Below, piece after piece: positions 52,039 through 60,362 of a stretch of 64,000 bases of DNA. The translations under genes and the position numbers were made by a program. The notes under the pieces are model-generated. The model was not told the origin of the DNA. It saw only the letters and a list, made by a program, of their open reading frames with translations, and did not search any database. Location of the stretch: NCBI GenBank assembly GCA_013823135.1, contig PNLP01000019.1, positions 1-64,000 of the forward strand. Direction: 5' to 3'. The number at the start of each line of letters is the position of its first letter. Position 1 is the first letter of the stretch. Origin of the DNA: Planctomycetaceae bacterium (GTDB taxonomy: Bacteria > Planctomycetota > Planctomycetia > Gemmatales > Gemmataceae).

Positions 52039-52746
52039 AGCCAGAGCGAGAACTTCGGTCAGATCCATCGTACCTTCGTACAAAGCGCGGCCGATGATGC
52101 ACCCGGGGCAACCGGATTCCACCAACCGCTTCACATGCTCCAGCGAACAGACGCCGCCGCTGGCGATCAGTGACAGCGACACGGCCGATTGCATCTCCGC
52201 GAGCGCCGCGAAGTTCGGCCCTTGCATCATCCCATCCGTGGCGATATCCGTGTAAACCACGGCCGCAAGAGGTGCATCCGACACCTGTTTTGCGAGATCA
52301 ACCGCCTTCACTCGCGAGACTTCCAGCCAACCCTCCGTGGCAACGAACCCCTCCTTGGCATCCACGCCAAGAACAATCCGATTCGGGAACTTGGTCGCTG
52401 TGGCGCGAACCCAGTCGGGAGCTTGAAGCGCACGAGTGCCGAGAACGGCCCAACGCACGCCCCAGTCGAACACGGCCGCGAGGTCCGCATCGTTGCGGAT
52501 GCCTCCGCCAAGTTGCACGGGCACTCCAGCGGCCTCGACAATCTTGCGAATCACCGGACCGTTAACCGGCTTGCCGGCCTTCGCGCCGTCGAGATCGACA
52601 ACGTGAATCCGGTCGGCCCCGAGTTCCACCCACCGCTTTGCCACAGCAGCGGGATCATCTGAGAAAACGGTTTCCCGCGAGTAGTCGCCTTGGCGGAGTC
52701 GGACACAGCGACCGTTGAGCAGGTCGATTGCGGGGTAGATGAACAT
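52015..52746 (-). CDS. hisA: Phosphoribosylformimino-5-aminoimidazole carboxamide ribotide isomerase
   Basis: A 243-residue TIM barrel for the fourth step of histidine synthesis (ProFAR to PRFAR). YPAIDLLNGRCVRLRQGDY has Asp8, the catalytic base; VVYTDIATDGMMQGPN has the catalytic Asp/Thr region; VQLGGGIRNDADL and SLIASGGV bind phosphates. ATG 52746 (MFIYPAIDLLNG) is the canonical start. The last residues after LALA are RSPSGRG, encoded by a dispersed repeat, which probably replaced the original end. Other his genes are not in the window. Confidence 0.94.
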   Translation of the reverse strand: MFIYPAIDLLNGRCVRLRQGDYSRETVFSDDPAAVAKRWVELGADRIHVVDLDGAKAGKPVNGPVIRKIVEAAGVPVQLGGGIRNDADLAAVFDWGVRWAVLGTRALQAPDWVRATATKFPNRIVLGVDAKEGFVATEGWLEVSRVKAVDLAKQVSDAPLAAVVYTDIATDGMMQGPNFAALAEMQSAVSLSLIASGGVCSLEHVKRLVESGCPGCIIGRALYEGTMDLTEVLALARSPSGRG

Positions 52747-52867
52747 GCGAAGTCCCTGAAACCACGGTATTGTGACCCGGGCAACAGAGAAAGGCAAGGG
52801 CTGAGAAGAAATGATGAAACCGAAACAGTTCGATGAGCGTCAGCCCGAAACGGGGCGACGCCCTTCC

Positions 52868-53710
52868 TCACGGAATTGAAAGCGACGTGTCCTGTGTTTG
52901 CCCCGCGACGATCTGCACGACCGTGCTTCGTTCGATGGGTGGGGTGTACACGATTCGCGCCATGACCGTGCTGTCCGGGTCGCGTTCCGTGCGTGCGGTC
53001 TCCCAGCCCGGCTGCCAGACGACGAGTTTCGTCGTGCCTGCCGGAACGCGGTCGAGAACGAACCGCCCGTCGGCGTCCGTAACGGCGAAATACGGGTGAT
53101 CCGCGACGAACAGATCCCCCCGCGACCAGAATTTGCCGCTGCCACTCGATAATTCAACCCGCCCACAAGTCGTGAGCGTTCGCGTGACGGGTTTGCCTGG
53201 TTCTGGCAACGTGAGGCTGAAAAACGCATCGCCTCGCCCACGGAGGACGTGGTAGTTCGCATCGGTCGATGACACCGTGATAGAATCGCCGGGCCGCACG
53301 AACCCAACTCGTCCGCGTCGGTCGCCCTGGACGACCGTGATCTTCTCGTGGTTAATCTCCACGGACACGGGTGGCAGATCCCACGGGTGGGCAGCCGCGG
53401 AGGGTACCCCCTGAAGCCAAACAACCGCCCCTTCAAGTCCGAGCGTCTTGGGGTTCACCCTCGGTGCGTAGGGGTTCTTGGCCGTGAGGAAGGAGTACGT
53501 ACCATCTGCTTGCCAGACGATATTCGGGAAATCAGCGACTACGGGGATTGGCCCCTTCCAGGTGACTCGCCCGGTGATGCGACCGCACTTCGTAGCATCA
53601 AATGCAGTACCGATCGCCGGCAGCGACACTACGGGCGGGGTGGGTGCCGACGCTTCAGAATCGCACCCCATGGCGAGGAGCGCGAGCAGGGGAAGGAGGC
53701 GGATTCGCAA
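52868..53710 (-). CDS. Lipoprotein with carboxypeptidase-regulatory-like beta domain
   Basis: A 280-residue lipoprotein starting at TTG 53710, preceded by AGGG seven bases upstream. The signal LRIRLLPLLALLAMGC has a lipobox (AMGC). The mature protein has GRITGRVTWKGPIPVVADF, VVWLQGVP and VTDADGRFVLDRVPAGTTKL, VVWQPGW, matching two segments of a carboxypeptidase-D regulatory-like fold. No catalytic residues are seen; it is probably structural or binding. An ATG in a different frame at the same place is rejected because it lacks the lipobox. Confidence 0.72.
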   Translation of the reverse strand: MRIRLLPLLALLAMGCDSEASAPTPPVVSLPAIGTAFDATKCGRITGRVTWKGPIPVVADFPNIVWQADGTYSFLTAKNPYAPRVNPKTLGLEGAVVWLQGVPSAAAHPWDLPPVSVEINHEKITVVQGDRRGRVGFVRPGDSITVSSTDANYHVLRGRGDAFFSLTLPEPGKPVTRTLTTCGRVELSSGSGKFWSRGDLFVADHPYFAVTDADGRFVLDRVPAGTTKLVVWQPGWETARTERDPDSTVMARIVYTPPIERSTVVQIVAGQTQDTSLSIP

Positions 53711-53886
53711 CGGAGATCCCTCATGGCAGCGTAGAATCAAGCAACCAAAGTAATACGTTCCGGCGGCACACTTTGTAAACGGCACTTTACAAGAGGTGTA
53801 CGCCTTGAGATTTTGGACTTGAGGATTGGCGACTGTCAGAGACCAGCAGTTATCCGGTGGGGTCGGAACCAATCGCGGAGACATTC

Positions 53887-54231
53887 ATGCAACCGATCGT
53901 TGCCGACCTGAACAGCATCCCACCCGTTCGCTGCCCGTGCGGATGGGCTCGCCGGGCGTTCGCCGACGTCGAGGGCGCACCTGCGAGCGTTCACCGCGTG
54001 GAGATCCTCGAAGACGCCCGCACGCACTACCACAAGATCCAGACCGAGACGTACTACGTGCTGGAATGCGCCAGTGGTGCCGCCATCGAACTGGATGGAG
54101 AACTGGTTCCGGTCGCCGTGGGAACTGCGATCATGATTCCGCCCGGCGTGCGTCACCGTGCGGTTGGAAGGATGACGATTGTGAATGTCGTCGTGCCGCC
54201 GTTCGACGAAGCGGACGAATGGTTCGATTGA
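53887..54231 (+). CDS. Cupin-domain protein
   Basis: A 114-residue single-domain cupin. Cupin motif 1 is in EDARTHYHKIQTETYYVLEC, with two His and a Glu, and motif 2 is IMIPPGVRHRAVG. Metal is likely bound by HYH and the later His. ATG 53887 (MQPIVADLNS) has GGAG six bases before it; an earlier in-frame ATG codon at 53857 is less likely. It is probably co-transcribed with the SMR-like gene 36 bp downstream. Substrate unknown. Confidence 0.85.
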   Translation: MQPIVADLNSIPPVRCPCGWARRAFADVEGAPASVHRVEILEDARTHYHKIQTETYYVLECASGAAIELDGELVPVAVGTAIMIPPGVRHRAVGRMTIVNVVVPPFDEADEWFD

Positions 54232-54267
54232 TTCCTGGTGAGCCAATCCTTGCGACGGAGATGGTGA

Positions 54268-54606
54268 ATGGACCCGAAGATCCTCGCGGTGCTGGTCACT
54301 TTGGGGTTCAGCGTGGTTGGGGTGGTCGGCGACTACTTCCTCAAACTCGCAAGCCAGAAAGACAACCCGCTTTCGACCTGGGCGTTCTATCTGGGCTTCT
54401 CGCTCTACGCCTCGACCGCGTTCGGGTGGGTGTTCGTCATGAGGCACCTCAAACTCGGCACCATCGGTGTCGTCTACTCCGTCTCCATCATCGTGATGCT
54501 CACCGCCATTGGGGTGCTGGCCTTCGAGGAGACGCTGAACTACGGCGAGATCGCCGGGTTGTTGATGGCCATCGGCTCGATTATCTTACTGGTGCGGTTC
54601 GCGTAG
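54268..54606 (+). CDS. Small membrane transporter, EmrE/EamA-like
   Basis: A 112-residue protein with four hydrophobic helices, at about 5-25 (LAVLVTLGFSVVGVVGDYFL), 38-57, 65-86 and 92-110. The length and pattern suit the SMR/half-EamA superfamily, but the Glu14 of true EmrE is absent from the first helix, so multidrug efflux is doubtful. Glu88/Glu89 (FEETLNYGEI) is the family motif before the last helix. SD is GGAG upstream of ATG 54268. It may act as a homodimer. Confidence 0.72.
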   Translation: MDPKILAVLVTLGFSVVGVVGDYFLKLASQKDNPLSTWAFYLGFSLYASTAFGWVFVMRHLKLGTIGVVYSVSIIVMLTAIGVLAFEETLNYGEIAGLLMAIGSIILLVRFA

Positions 54607-54628
54607 CACTCAGTTTGCGGAAACGACC

Positions 54629-55033
54629 ATGGCCAAGCGAGGACTGCGGACGCTCGATCTCACGACGCTCTTGGTCGCGCTGGATCACGTCGAGGAACAC
54701 GGCCCCGGCGCGACGCAGCCCGACCCCAAGTCTGCACCCGGCGAGTGCGTGTACCTTCGATATGTCGGCGACCCGCACGCGAGCCATTTCGCCTCACGGC
54801 TTCCTCACGTGGACGTCCTGTTCCGCGTGCCCGGTGGTGCAGGCCAGACCAAGATCATCCGGAAGGTTTACAGCAAGGCGGCAATCTTGCATGTGCTGCG
54901 GTTCGTGCTTCCAACGGAAGAAGATTACAGCCCGCTCTTTCGCGATCTTGCGACGGTGAAAAAGATCTACTGGCGAGTGCTCGCTCCCAGCGAAGACCCC
55001 ATGAAAGCGAAACGCGGCAAACGGAAGAGGTGA
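54629..55033 (+). CDS. Conserved hypothetical protein
   Basis: A 134-residue soluble protein with no family I can name. It begins MAKRGLRTLDLTTLLVALDH and has CVYLRYVGDPHASHF, VDVLFRVPGGAGQTKIIRKV and a Lys/Arg-rich tail KAKRGKRKR. No signal peptide or membrane segment is seen. It ends 5 bp from the convergent C45 peptidase gene and follows the SMR-like gene by 22 bp, likely the third gene of that small operon. Confidence 0.65.
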   Translation: MAKRGLRTLDLTTLLVALDHVEEHGPGATQPDPKSAPGECVYLRYVGDPHASHFASRLPHVDVLFRVPGGAGQTKIIRKVYSKAAILHVLRFVLPTEEDYSPLFRDLATVKKIYWRVLAPSEDPMKAKRGKRKR

Positions 55034-55038
55034 ATGGT

Positions 55039-56208
55039 TCACTTCTCGTCGAACAACTTGCCCAAATCGAGCTTGTGCGGCTTGAGCTTTGTCGCGGAAC
55101 CGGGGCCGTAAGCGAGGTGCAGCACACGCTCGGCCGGTTCGAAGACCATGCTCTGCAACGTGTGCTTCCCCTGATTGACCTTGTCCAGTTCCGCAAACAC
55201 CTCAGAGACGCCGAGCTTGCCCGCGTCCTTGGCCTGGAGCGGGGAGAGCTTCGTGTAACGCCAGCACTTGTCGTCGAGGCAGAGCTTGTCGGTTCGGAAG
55301 TGATTCGTGCAGCACGCGACCCCGTTCTCGCACGTCCGCACTTCGAGGCTGGTTGGCGTAATCTCGAATACCCCACCGCCCGACTTGTCGCAGATCGTCA
55401 TGCAGCAGGTCGATGTTCGCGGCATGTCACGCAGCAGTTTCTCGGCTTCCGCGACGGTGCCGCACTCTTCCAGAACACGCCGGAACATGAACAGCAGCGG
55501 CGTCCCCTTCCAGTTGAACCGCGACTTGTCCTTGCTTTCCTTGATGCTGATTTCGTTGATCGTGATCGACAGGCCCGCGTCGTTCATCCCGCTGATGACG
55601 CCGCAGATTGGTGCGATGGTCACGGCTGCGAACGCACGCTTCCCCTCGCCCTTGTAAACGACGACCAGCGTGTGGTCGTTGATCTCCTTCGTGGGGAGCC
55701 AGTCGAAGTTTCGGCCGAAGATCGGGTTGCCCGTGCCGCTACGATCCTTCTCGATCACGATGGTGGAACACCCCATCCCGCTCGACAGGTCGGCGACCGT
55801 GTTCGCGAACAGCAGCAGCGACAGGTCGCGACCGGACGACTTGGCCGAGGACTCGATCTCGGTCGCGATGTGCTTGGGGAAGTTCGGTTGCAGTAGCGCG
55901 GCCATCGTCTTGAGAAGCGGGAACCGCTTCTCAATGCCGGCGTCCTTGAGGAAGTTTGTTTGTAGGCCGTCGATGTCCGGGGCGTTCTTGATCGCGAGCA
56001 CGCCGAACTGCTCGCCCATCTCGGTTGGCGTGCCACGCACGGTCAGCACGGGCACCGTGTCGATGTAGCGGAGTTCGCCCTTGCCGTGCTTCGCTTCGGG
56101 GAACCGCGTCGGTTCTGCCGCTCGGGCGAGAGACACATTGGCCGCAAAAAAGCACAAAACGCACAAAAAGGGACGACGACGAAGCCAAAAAGACACCACG
56201 GGTTTCAT
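55039..56208 (-). CDS. Secreted C45-type peptidase/acyltransferase (Ntn hydrolase)
   Basis: A 389-residue exported protein of the acyl-CoA:6-aminopenicillanic acid acyltransferase family. MGCSTIVIEKD holds the likely autoproteolytic site with Cys as N-terminal nucleophile, followed by NPIFGRNFDW and VVYKGEGKRAFAAVTIAPIC, GVISGMNDAGLSITINEI. The signal peptide is MKPVVSFWLRRRPFLCVLCF then FAANVSLARAA. The hydrophobic stretch is encoded by an arm of the hairpin at 56,138-56,249. A lysosomal-hydrolase-like amidase role is common in this family. Substrate unknown. Confidence 0.85.
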   Translation of the reverse strand: MKPVVSFWLRRRPFLCVLCFFAANVSLARAAEPTRFPEAKHGKGELRYIDTVPVLTVRGTPTEMGEQFGVLAIKNAPDIDGLQTNFLKDAGIEKRFPLLKTMAALLQPNFPKHIATEIESSAKSSGRDLSLLLFANTVADLSSGMGCSTIVIEKDRSGTGNPIFGRNFDWLPTKEINDHTLVVVYKGEGKRAFAAVTIAPICGVISGMNDAGLSITINEISIKESKDKSRFNWKGTPLLFMFRRVLEECGTVAEAEKLLRDMPRTSTCCMTICDKSGGGVFEITPTSLEVRTCENGVACCTNHFRTDKLCLDDKCWRYTKLSPLQAKDAGKLGVSEVFAELDKVNQGKHTLQSMVFEPAERVLHLAYGPGSATKLKPHKLDLGKLFDEK

Positions 56209-56249
56209 GTCATTCCCTTTTGTGACTTTTGTGCTTTTTTGCGGCCAAT
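56138..56249. repeat. Inverted repeat spanning the C45 peptidase start codon
   Basis: Arms 56,138-56,172 (TTGGCCGCAAAAAAGCACAA...) and 56,215-56,249 are approximately reverse complementary over 35 bases with a 42-nt loop. The ATG at 56,208-56,206 is in the loop. The left arm is coding, giving PFLCVLCFFAAN, the signal-peptide core. The sequence is unrelated to the 33,892 repeat. Confidence 0.85.
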
Positions 56250-56264
56250 CACGGCTGTCTGTCA

Positions 56265-58100
56265 TCATTCTTCGTTCGGTTGTGTCGTGCGACCAAGCGA
56301 AACGTCGAATTCGCTCAAAAGCGGGACGAGCATGGCGGCAATTGCGACACCAAACGCGCCACCCAGCGCCAGGAACGGTACCAGCGGGTCGGCGGATTCG
56401 TCCGTCCCCGGCTTGGCGATCAGGATGTTCGCCACGCAGTAGAACATGGCGAGCGGGCACAGCACACTTGCGAGCGTCAACGCCTGCGACGGCCGGTCGG
56501 CGCTCAGCACGTACAGCAACCCACCAATACCCAAAACCAGGAACGAAATGAAGCTCAACCACTGGTTCGCGAAACTGCCGCCGTTCACGATGATGAGGTA
56601 GATGCAGATCAGCGTGCCGACGGACAGAAAGAAGATCGTTCCCAGTGTGTTCGCGATGGCAAGCCGGCTGTTCGTGATCCGCAGTGAGACGTGCAACCCC
56701 AGCACGACCGCGAACGCGATCAGCACGGCCAGCGCGCCGCAGATCGCGACGAGCGGCGCGAAGTTCGCCTCGATCACGGTGCTGGCACTCGCGTCGGCCG
56801 GTGTGCGAGCAAGTGCCCCGCTTATCGCGTAAAAGACGGCGAACACCAGCGGAGGGATCAAGTACTCCTTGCAGTTGTACAGCACGCCCCAGATCTTCCC
56901 GAAGACGAACTCCTTCGGCGAAATGTCGGTGACGAGCAACACGTCGAGGGCACCCGTGTCGCGTTCGGATGTGATCGAGGTGGCCGCCTGTGCCGCGACG
57001 AGCAGCAGGCTCAGGACCATCACGGGCACCATCCCATACGCCGCGACGAACGACGGGCGACCACCGGGGCGGTTCAGTTCGCTCACGGCGAAGTACATGA
57101 TGAGCGTCAGCACGACGCCATACGCGAGCTTCACCAGTAGCGGACGACGGCCATACGCGAGCGTTCGCACCTCGCGCCAGAGGACGGGGTTCGCCCACAC
57201 CTCGCGAAGCTTCCCGGGCGCCGCGTGGGCCTTCGCTCGCTTCTCGACCTCGATCGATTCATCGGTATCGACAACGCTCTGCGGCCCCTCGCGCTGCATG
57301 ATCGGCTCGCCGCTCGGGTTCCACTTCCGCAGCTTCCAGATGCCGACGCCGTTAAGCAACGCACACCACCCGAACATGACGATGACGAAACCATAAGCCG
57401 GAGCGAGCCCGCCCCAACCGTCGGCTGGTGGCGCGAGGACGGTTTGCATCGTCACGAACGGGTCGAGCCAGCCCTGCACGCGGAACCAGTCCGTCGCGGG
57501 GTCGAGCATCGGGCCGACCGCACCGAGCGCCTGCGTGAGACAGACGTAAAGCACCAGGAAGATCACCGACAGTGCGAGAGCCTGGAACGTGCGTTCTCGC
57601 CACAGCGCGATGAGCCCGCCGAGCGAACCCGCCGCCACGGCCGACGCACCGAGCACGAGAACCGTTTGCAAGACCTGTTCGGGGTCGATGCCGCCGAGGA
57701 GCAACAGCAGCGACAAGACTGGGGCGGTCACGAGAATTTGCACGAGGATCGGGAGGAGTGCGCCGAGCAGCTTGCCCAGCACGATCTCGTAATCCCGCAT
57801 GTCGGTGAGCAGCAGCAGGATGAACGTGCGGCGGTCCTTTTCCTGCGAGACCGCCCCGGCCGCGGACAGCGCCGCGAAGAAAAGCGTGAGCAGTAGTTGC
57901 ACGAACGCGACGATCTGGAACAGGAGCAACCCGAACGCCGCGGCCTCGCCCAGCGTGGCGTCGCGGGAGAAGCCAACAGTCGCCTGCCAGGTGGTGACGC
58001 CCAGGATGGCGAGTAGGCCGACGATGGCGGCACGCCCGGTGTGGTGCCCGGACCGCCGGGGGACGGTGACCACTTCCCGCATGAAGATCGGACCCAGCAC
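56265..58100 (-). CDS. ABC-2 type transporter permease (fused two-part membrane protein)
   Basis: About 611 residues. The start GTG 58100 (VLGPIFMREVV) follows GAGGG by seven bases; the family start is the LGPIF-x-RE element, so ATG 58082 seems too late. About twelve hydrophobic helices fall in two halves. AAGAVSQEKDRRTFILLLLT and its second copy TSITSERDTGALDVLLVTDI are the ABC-2 permease motif at cytoplasmic loops, each after a helix pair. A soluble linker lies between (SVVDTDESIEVEKRAKAHA). No ATPase gene is adjacent, so the partner must be encoded elsewhere. Confidence 0.85.
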   Translation of the reverse strand: MLGPIFMREVVTVPRRSGHHTGRAAIVGLLAILGVTTWQATVGFSRDATLGEAAAFGLLLFQIVAFVQLLLTLFFAALSAAGAVSQEKDRRTFILLLLTDMRDYEIVLGKLLGALLPILVQILVTAPVLSLLLLLGGIDPEQVLQTVLVLGASAVAAGSLGGLIALWRERTFQALALSVIFLVLYVCLTQALGAVGPMLDPATDWFRVQGWLDPFVTMQTVLAPPADGWGGLAPAYGFVIVMFGWCALLNGVGIWKLRKWNPSGEPIMQREGPQSVVDTDESIEVEKRAKAHAAPGKLREVWANPVLWREVRTLAYGRRPLLVKLAYGVVLTLIMYFAVSELNRPGGRPSFVAAYGMVPVMVLSLLLVAAQAATSITSERDTGALDVLLVTDISPKEFVFGKIWGVLYNCKEYLIPPLVFAVFYAISGALARTPADASASTVIEANFAPLVAICGALAVLIAFAVVLGLHVSLRITNSRLAIANTLGTIFFLSVGTLICIYLIIVNGGSFANQWLSFISFLVLGIGGLLYVLSADRPSQALTLASVLCPLAMFYCVANILIAKPGTDESADPLVPFLALGGAFGVAIAAMLVPLLSEFDVSLGRTTQPNEE

Positions 58101-58137
58101 GCGCAGCCCTCGTGAAGCGAAATCGACTCGGATAATT

Positions 58138-58353
58138 GAAGCAATGGCACGCGGATGAAGAGGATCAGAGAAGAGATGTAACCACAGAGTCACAGAGAGC
58201 ACAGAGGGAAATCAAACACAGAGAGAACGCAGGGATTTGAACACAACTCTTCTCTCGGTGTTTTGTTTTCCCTCTGTGCTCTCTGTGACTCTGTGGTTAA
58301 TCCTGGTTTTGTTCGATCCTCTTTATCTGCGAGATCCGCGTGCCATTGCTTCG
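58138..58353. repeat. Nested palindromic repeat N2
   Basis: The outer arms are GAAGCAATGGCACGCGGATG... (58,138) and ...GCGTGCCATTGCTTC (to 58,353), the middle arms ACAGAGTCACAGAGAGCACA (near 58,183) and complement near 58,276. It lies just upstream of the ABC-2 permease and the divergent sulfatase-like gene. Between it and 58,430 I see nothing but probable promoter space. Confidence 0.85.
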
Positions 58354-58430
58354 TTCTCCACCCAGTCGCTCGAAGGATAAGTTATGTCTACCGGGCCGAA
58401 CCTCCACGGGTTGGGTAGAATCCGTGTGGT

Positions 58431-59750
58431 ATGAAAGCAATTGTCTTCGTCTTGCGAGGGTGTCCGGCCGGGTGGCTCGGAGCCTACGGTAACGAGTGGG
58501 TCGGCACGCCAAACCTCGACCGCTTCGCGGCCGAGGCCGTGCTGTTCGACCGCCACATCAGCGACCGCCCCGACCCTGCCGCTGCTTCCGCCGCGTGGTT
58601 GGGGGGCGTGCTCCCCTCCGGGTCGCGGCTAAACGAAGCCCTTCGCACAGCCAACGTCCGCACGATGTTGGTGCGAGCCAACCATCCGGATACCGACGGC
58701 CCCGACTGGTTCTACGCAGGGTGGGCCGAAGTGTTCGATGCCCGCCCCGAGGCCGAGGATAATTCCCCCCTCGACGCTCTGACCCGTGCTCTTCCGTCGC
58801 TCCTCGAACGCTTCGCCGCCGAGCCTACCGCACTGCTGTGGATCGAGATCGATCGCCTTCTGCCACCGTGGGATGTGCCGCAGGATGTGTTCGAGGCTTA
58901 TCTGGGTCGCGATACGGACGAGGACGAGGAGGATGCTGAGGATGACGACGGAGAAGATGGAGAGGACGAGGATGAAGCCGACAGTGAAGAAGACGAGGAT
59001 GAGGAGGACGTGACCGAACTTGAGGACGCAGAGGACGCGGCGGATGAACCCGAGGCGGTGACCGAACCACCACCCACAACTAACGTCCAACCGCCCGCAC
59101 CCGTTCCCCAGATTCCGCCGTGGTTCGACCCACCCACGGGGCCGTTCGCCCTTACCGACCCGGACGCCTGGGAATGGCTTCACAGTTCCTTCGCGGCGGT
59201 CGTCACGGCGCTCGACGCCGAACTCGGGCAGGTCTTCGACCAACTCCAGTCCGCTGGCCTCGACCAGTCCGCGACGTGGGTGCTCACATCGGACCTCGGC
59301 TACCCTTTGGGCGAGCACGGGCAGATCGGCTTGCATCGGCCGTGGCTGCACACGGAACTCGTTCACCTGCCGCTCGTCGTGCGGCTCCCCGGAGCCGCGG
59401 AAGCGTGTCGGCGTGTCACTGGCTTCACTCAGCCACCAGACCTGTTCCCGACGCTGCTCGATTTGTTTGGCGTGAAACCGACCGAGGGAATGAGCCTGCT
59501 CCCGCTGGCTCGCGGCGAAGCAGAATCGACCCGCACGCAGGCCATCACCGAACTGGAACTGAACGGTGCGACGGAGATCGCGGTTCGCATGGCCGACTGC
59601 GCGTTCCTGTTACCGGTGAAGGTGCCGGAGGGCGAGAAGCGTGAGCCGATGCTATTCGACAAGCCCGACGACCGCTGGGAAGTGAATGACATGCGTGCCC
59701 GCAAGATCGACCACGCCGACGAACTCGAAGCCAAACTGCGAGAACGGTGA
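58431..59750 (+). CDS. Sulfatase-fold protein lacking catalytic residues, with acidic insert
   Basis: A 439-residue protein with a sulfatase/alkaline-phosphatase fold: GAYGNEWVGTPNLDRFAAEA near the start and VLTSDLGYPLGEHGQIGLHR, PDLFPTLLDLFGV, LPLARGE later. The usual N-terminal Asp-Asp pair is missing (IVFVLRGCPAG) and C-x-P-S-R, the formylglycine site, is replaced by PDPAAAS. It is therefore probably not a sulfatase. Residues about 162-212 form an acidic Asp/Glu tract (DEDEEDAEDDDGED...). The segment LPSGSRLNE (about 61-69) matches a dispersed repeat at 58,610-58,634. Binding or regulatory role is possible; function unknown. Confidence 0.75.
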   Translation: MKAIVFVLRGCPAGWLGAYGNEWVGTPNLDRFAAEAVLFDRHISDRPDPAAASAAWLGGVLPSGSRLNEALRTANVRTMLVRANHPDTDGPDWFYAGWAEVFDARPEAEDNSPLDALTRALPSLLERFAAEPTALLWIEIDRLLPPWDVPQDVFEAYLGRDTDEDEEDAEDDDGEDGEDEDEADSEEDEDEEDVTELEDAEDAADEPEAVTEPPPTTNVQPPAPVPQIPPWFDPPTGPFALTDPDAWEWLHSSFAAVVTALDAELGQVFDQLQSAGLDQSATWVLTSDLGYPLGEHGQIGLHRPWLHTELVHLPLVVRLPGAAEACRRVTGFTQPPDLFPTLLDLFGVKPTEGMSLLPLARGEAESTRTQAITELELNGATEIAVRMADCAFLLPVKVPEGEKREPMLFDKPDDRWEVNDMRARKIDHADELEAKLRER

Positions 59751-59773
59751 GGATAGATTTGTGGTGGGAAAGG

Positions 59774-60070
59774 TTAGGCTCGATCCAGCCAGTAACCGGG
59801 TTCCCGGCTGGCGTGAGCGATTGCCAGGACCAACACATCACCCGAAGGTTCTACCCGGTAAATGACGCTGAATGGGTACCGCTGGAGGCCCGCCTCACGG
59901 AACGGCTCCTCATACCATGCATACCGGTCCGGTTGAGTACCAATCACGGCAACCATCCGATCAACCTCGCCGACGAACCGCCGGGCTGCGGACGAACTAC
60001 GCTGCTGGTACCATCTGAGAGCAACCTGATACTCTCGCTGGGCGTCGGGGTGAAATGCGACGTCAGCCAT
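59774..60070 (-). CDS. RelE/ParE-family toxin
   Basis: A 98-residue toxin, MADVAFHPDAQREYQVALRW, with RRFVGEVDRMVAVIG, the beta-strand FREAGLQRYPFSVIYRVEP and VLVLAIAHASREPGYW. The R-x-PF-x-VIY and AHASREPGYW elements match the ParE/RelE superfamily. Its first codons overlap the antitoxin stop by 8 nt. It belongs to the same type as the 28,211 toxin but is clearly diverged. Target unknown. Confidence 0.88.
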   Translation of the reverse strand: MADVAFHPDAQREYQVALRWYQQRSSSAARRFVGEVDRMVAVIGTQPDRYAWYEEPFREAGLQRYPFSVIYRVEPSGDVLVLAIAHASREPGYWLDRA

Positions 60071-60311
60071 TCGTTGACTCGCCCGCGTCGAGTTGAGCCT
60101 GCGCCTGTCGTCGCACTTCCTCCCACGGAATCGGCCGAACTTTCCCGGAGTCGATCTCGGCCGCGCGGCTACGCAACTCGGCCGCCCACGCGGGATGCAA
60201 CGAACCCGGCTGCGATGTCAGCGATGCCGCGAGCAACTCAGCCAATTCCGCCCGCTCGGGTTCTGGCAAGCTAAGCGCCGCATCGAACAGTTCGCTAACC
60301 GTTGGGGACAT
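60063..60311 (-). CDS. Addiction-module antitoxin (TIGR02574-like)
   Basis: An 82-residue acidic helical protein, MSPTVSELFDAALSLPEPER then AELAELLAASL, HPAWAAELRSRAAEIDSGKV and RPIPWEEVRRQAQAQL. The 'P-W-E-E-V' C-terminal region and position before the ParE-like toxin identify the antitoxin, which would bind and neutralise it. The pair is convergent to the sulfatase-like gene, whose stop lies 23 bp from the toxin end. Confidence 0.86.
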   Translation of the reverse strand: MSPTVSELFDAALSLPEPERAELAELLAASLTSQPGSLHPAWAAELRSRAAEIDSGKVRPIPWEEVRRQAQAQLDAGESTNG

Positions 60312-60362
60312 GTTCCAGCCTCGAAGAGACGCTTGTCCAGGTCACAGGATGGCACCAGAACG

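Noticed and set aside
53690-53712. ATG for the lipoprotein gene a few bases upstream of TTG 53710
   Set aside because: It is in a different frame and would not produce the lipobox signal; TTG with AGGG upstream fits better.
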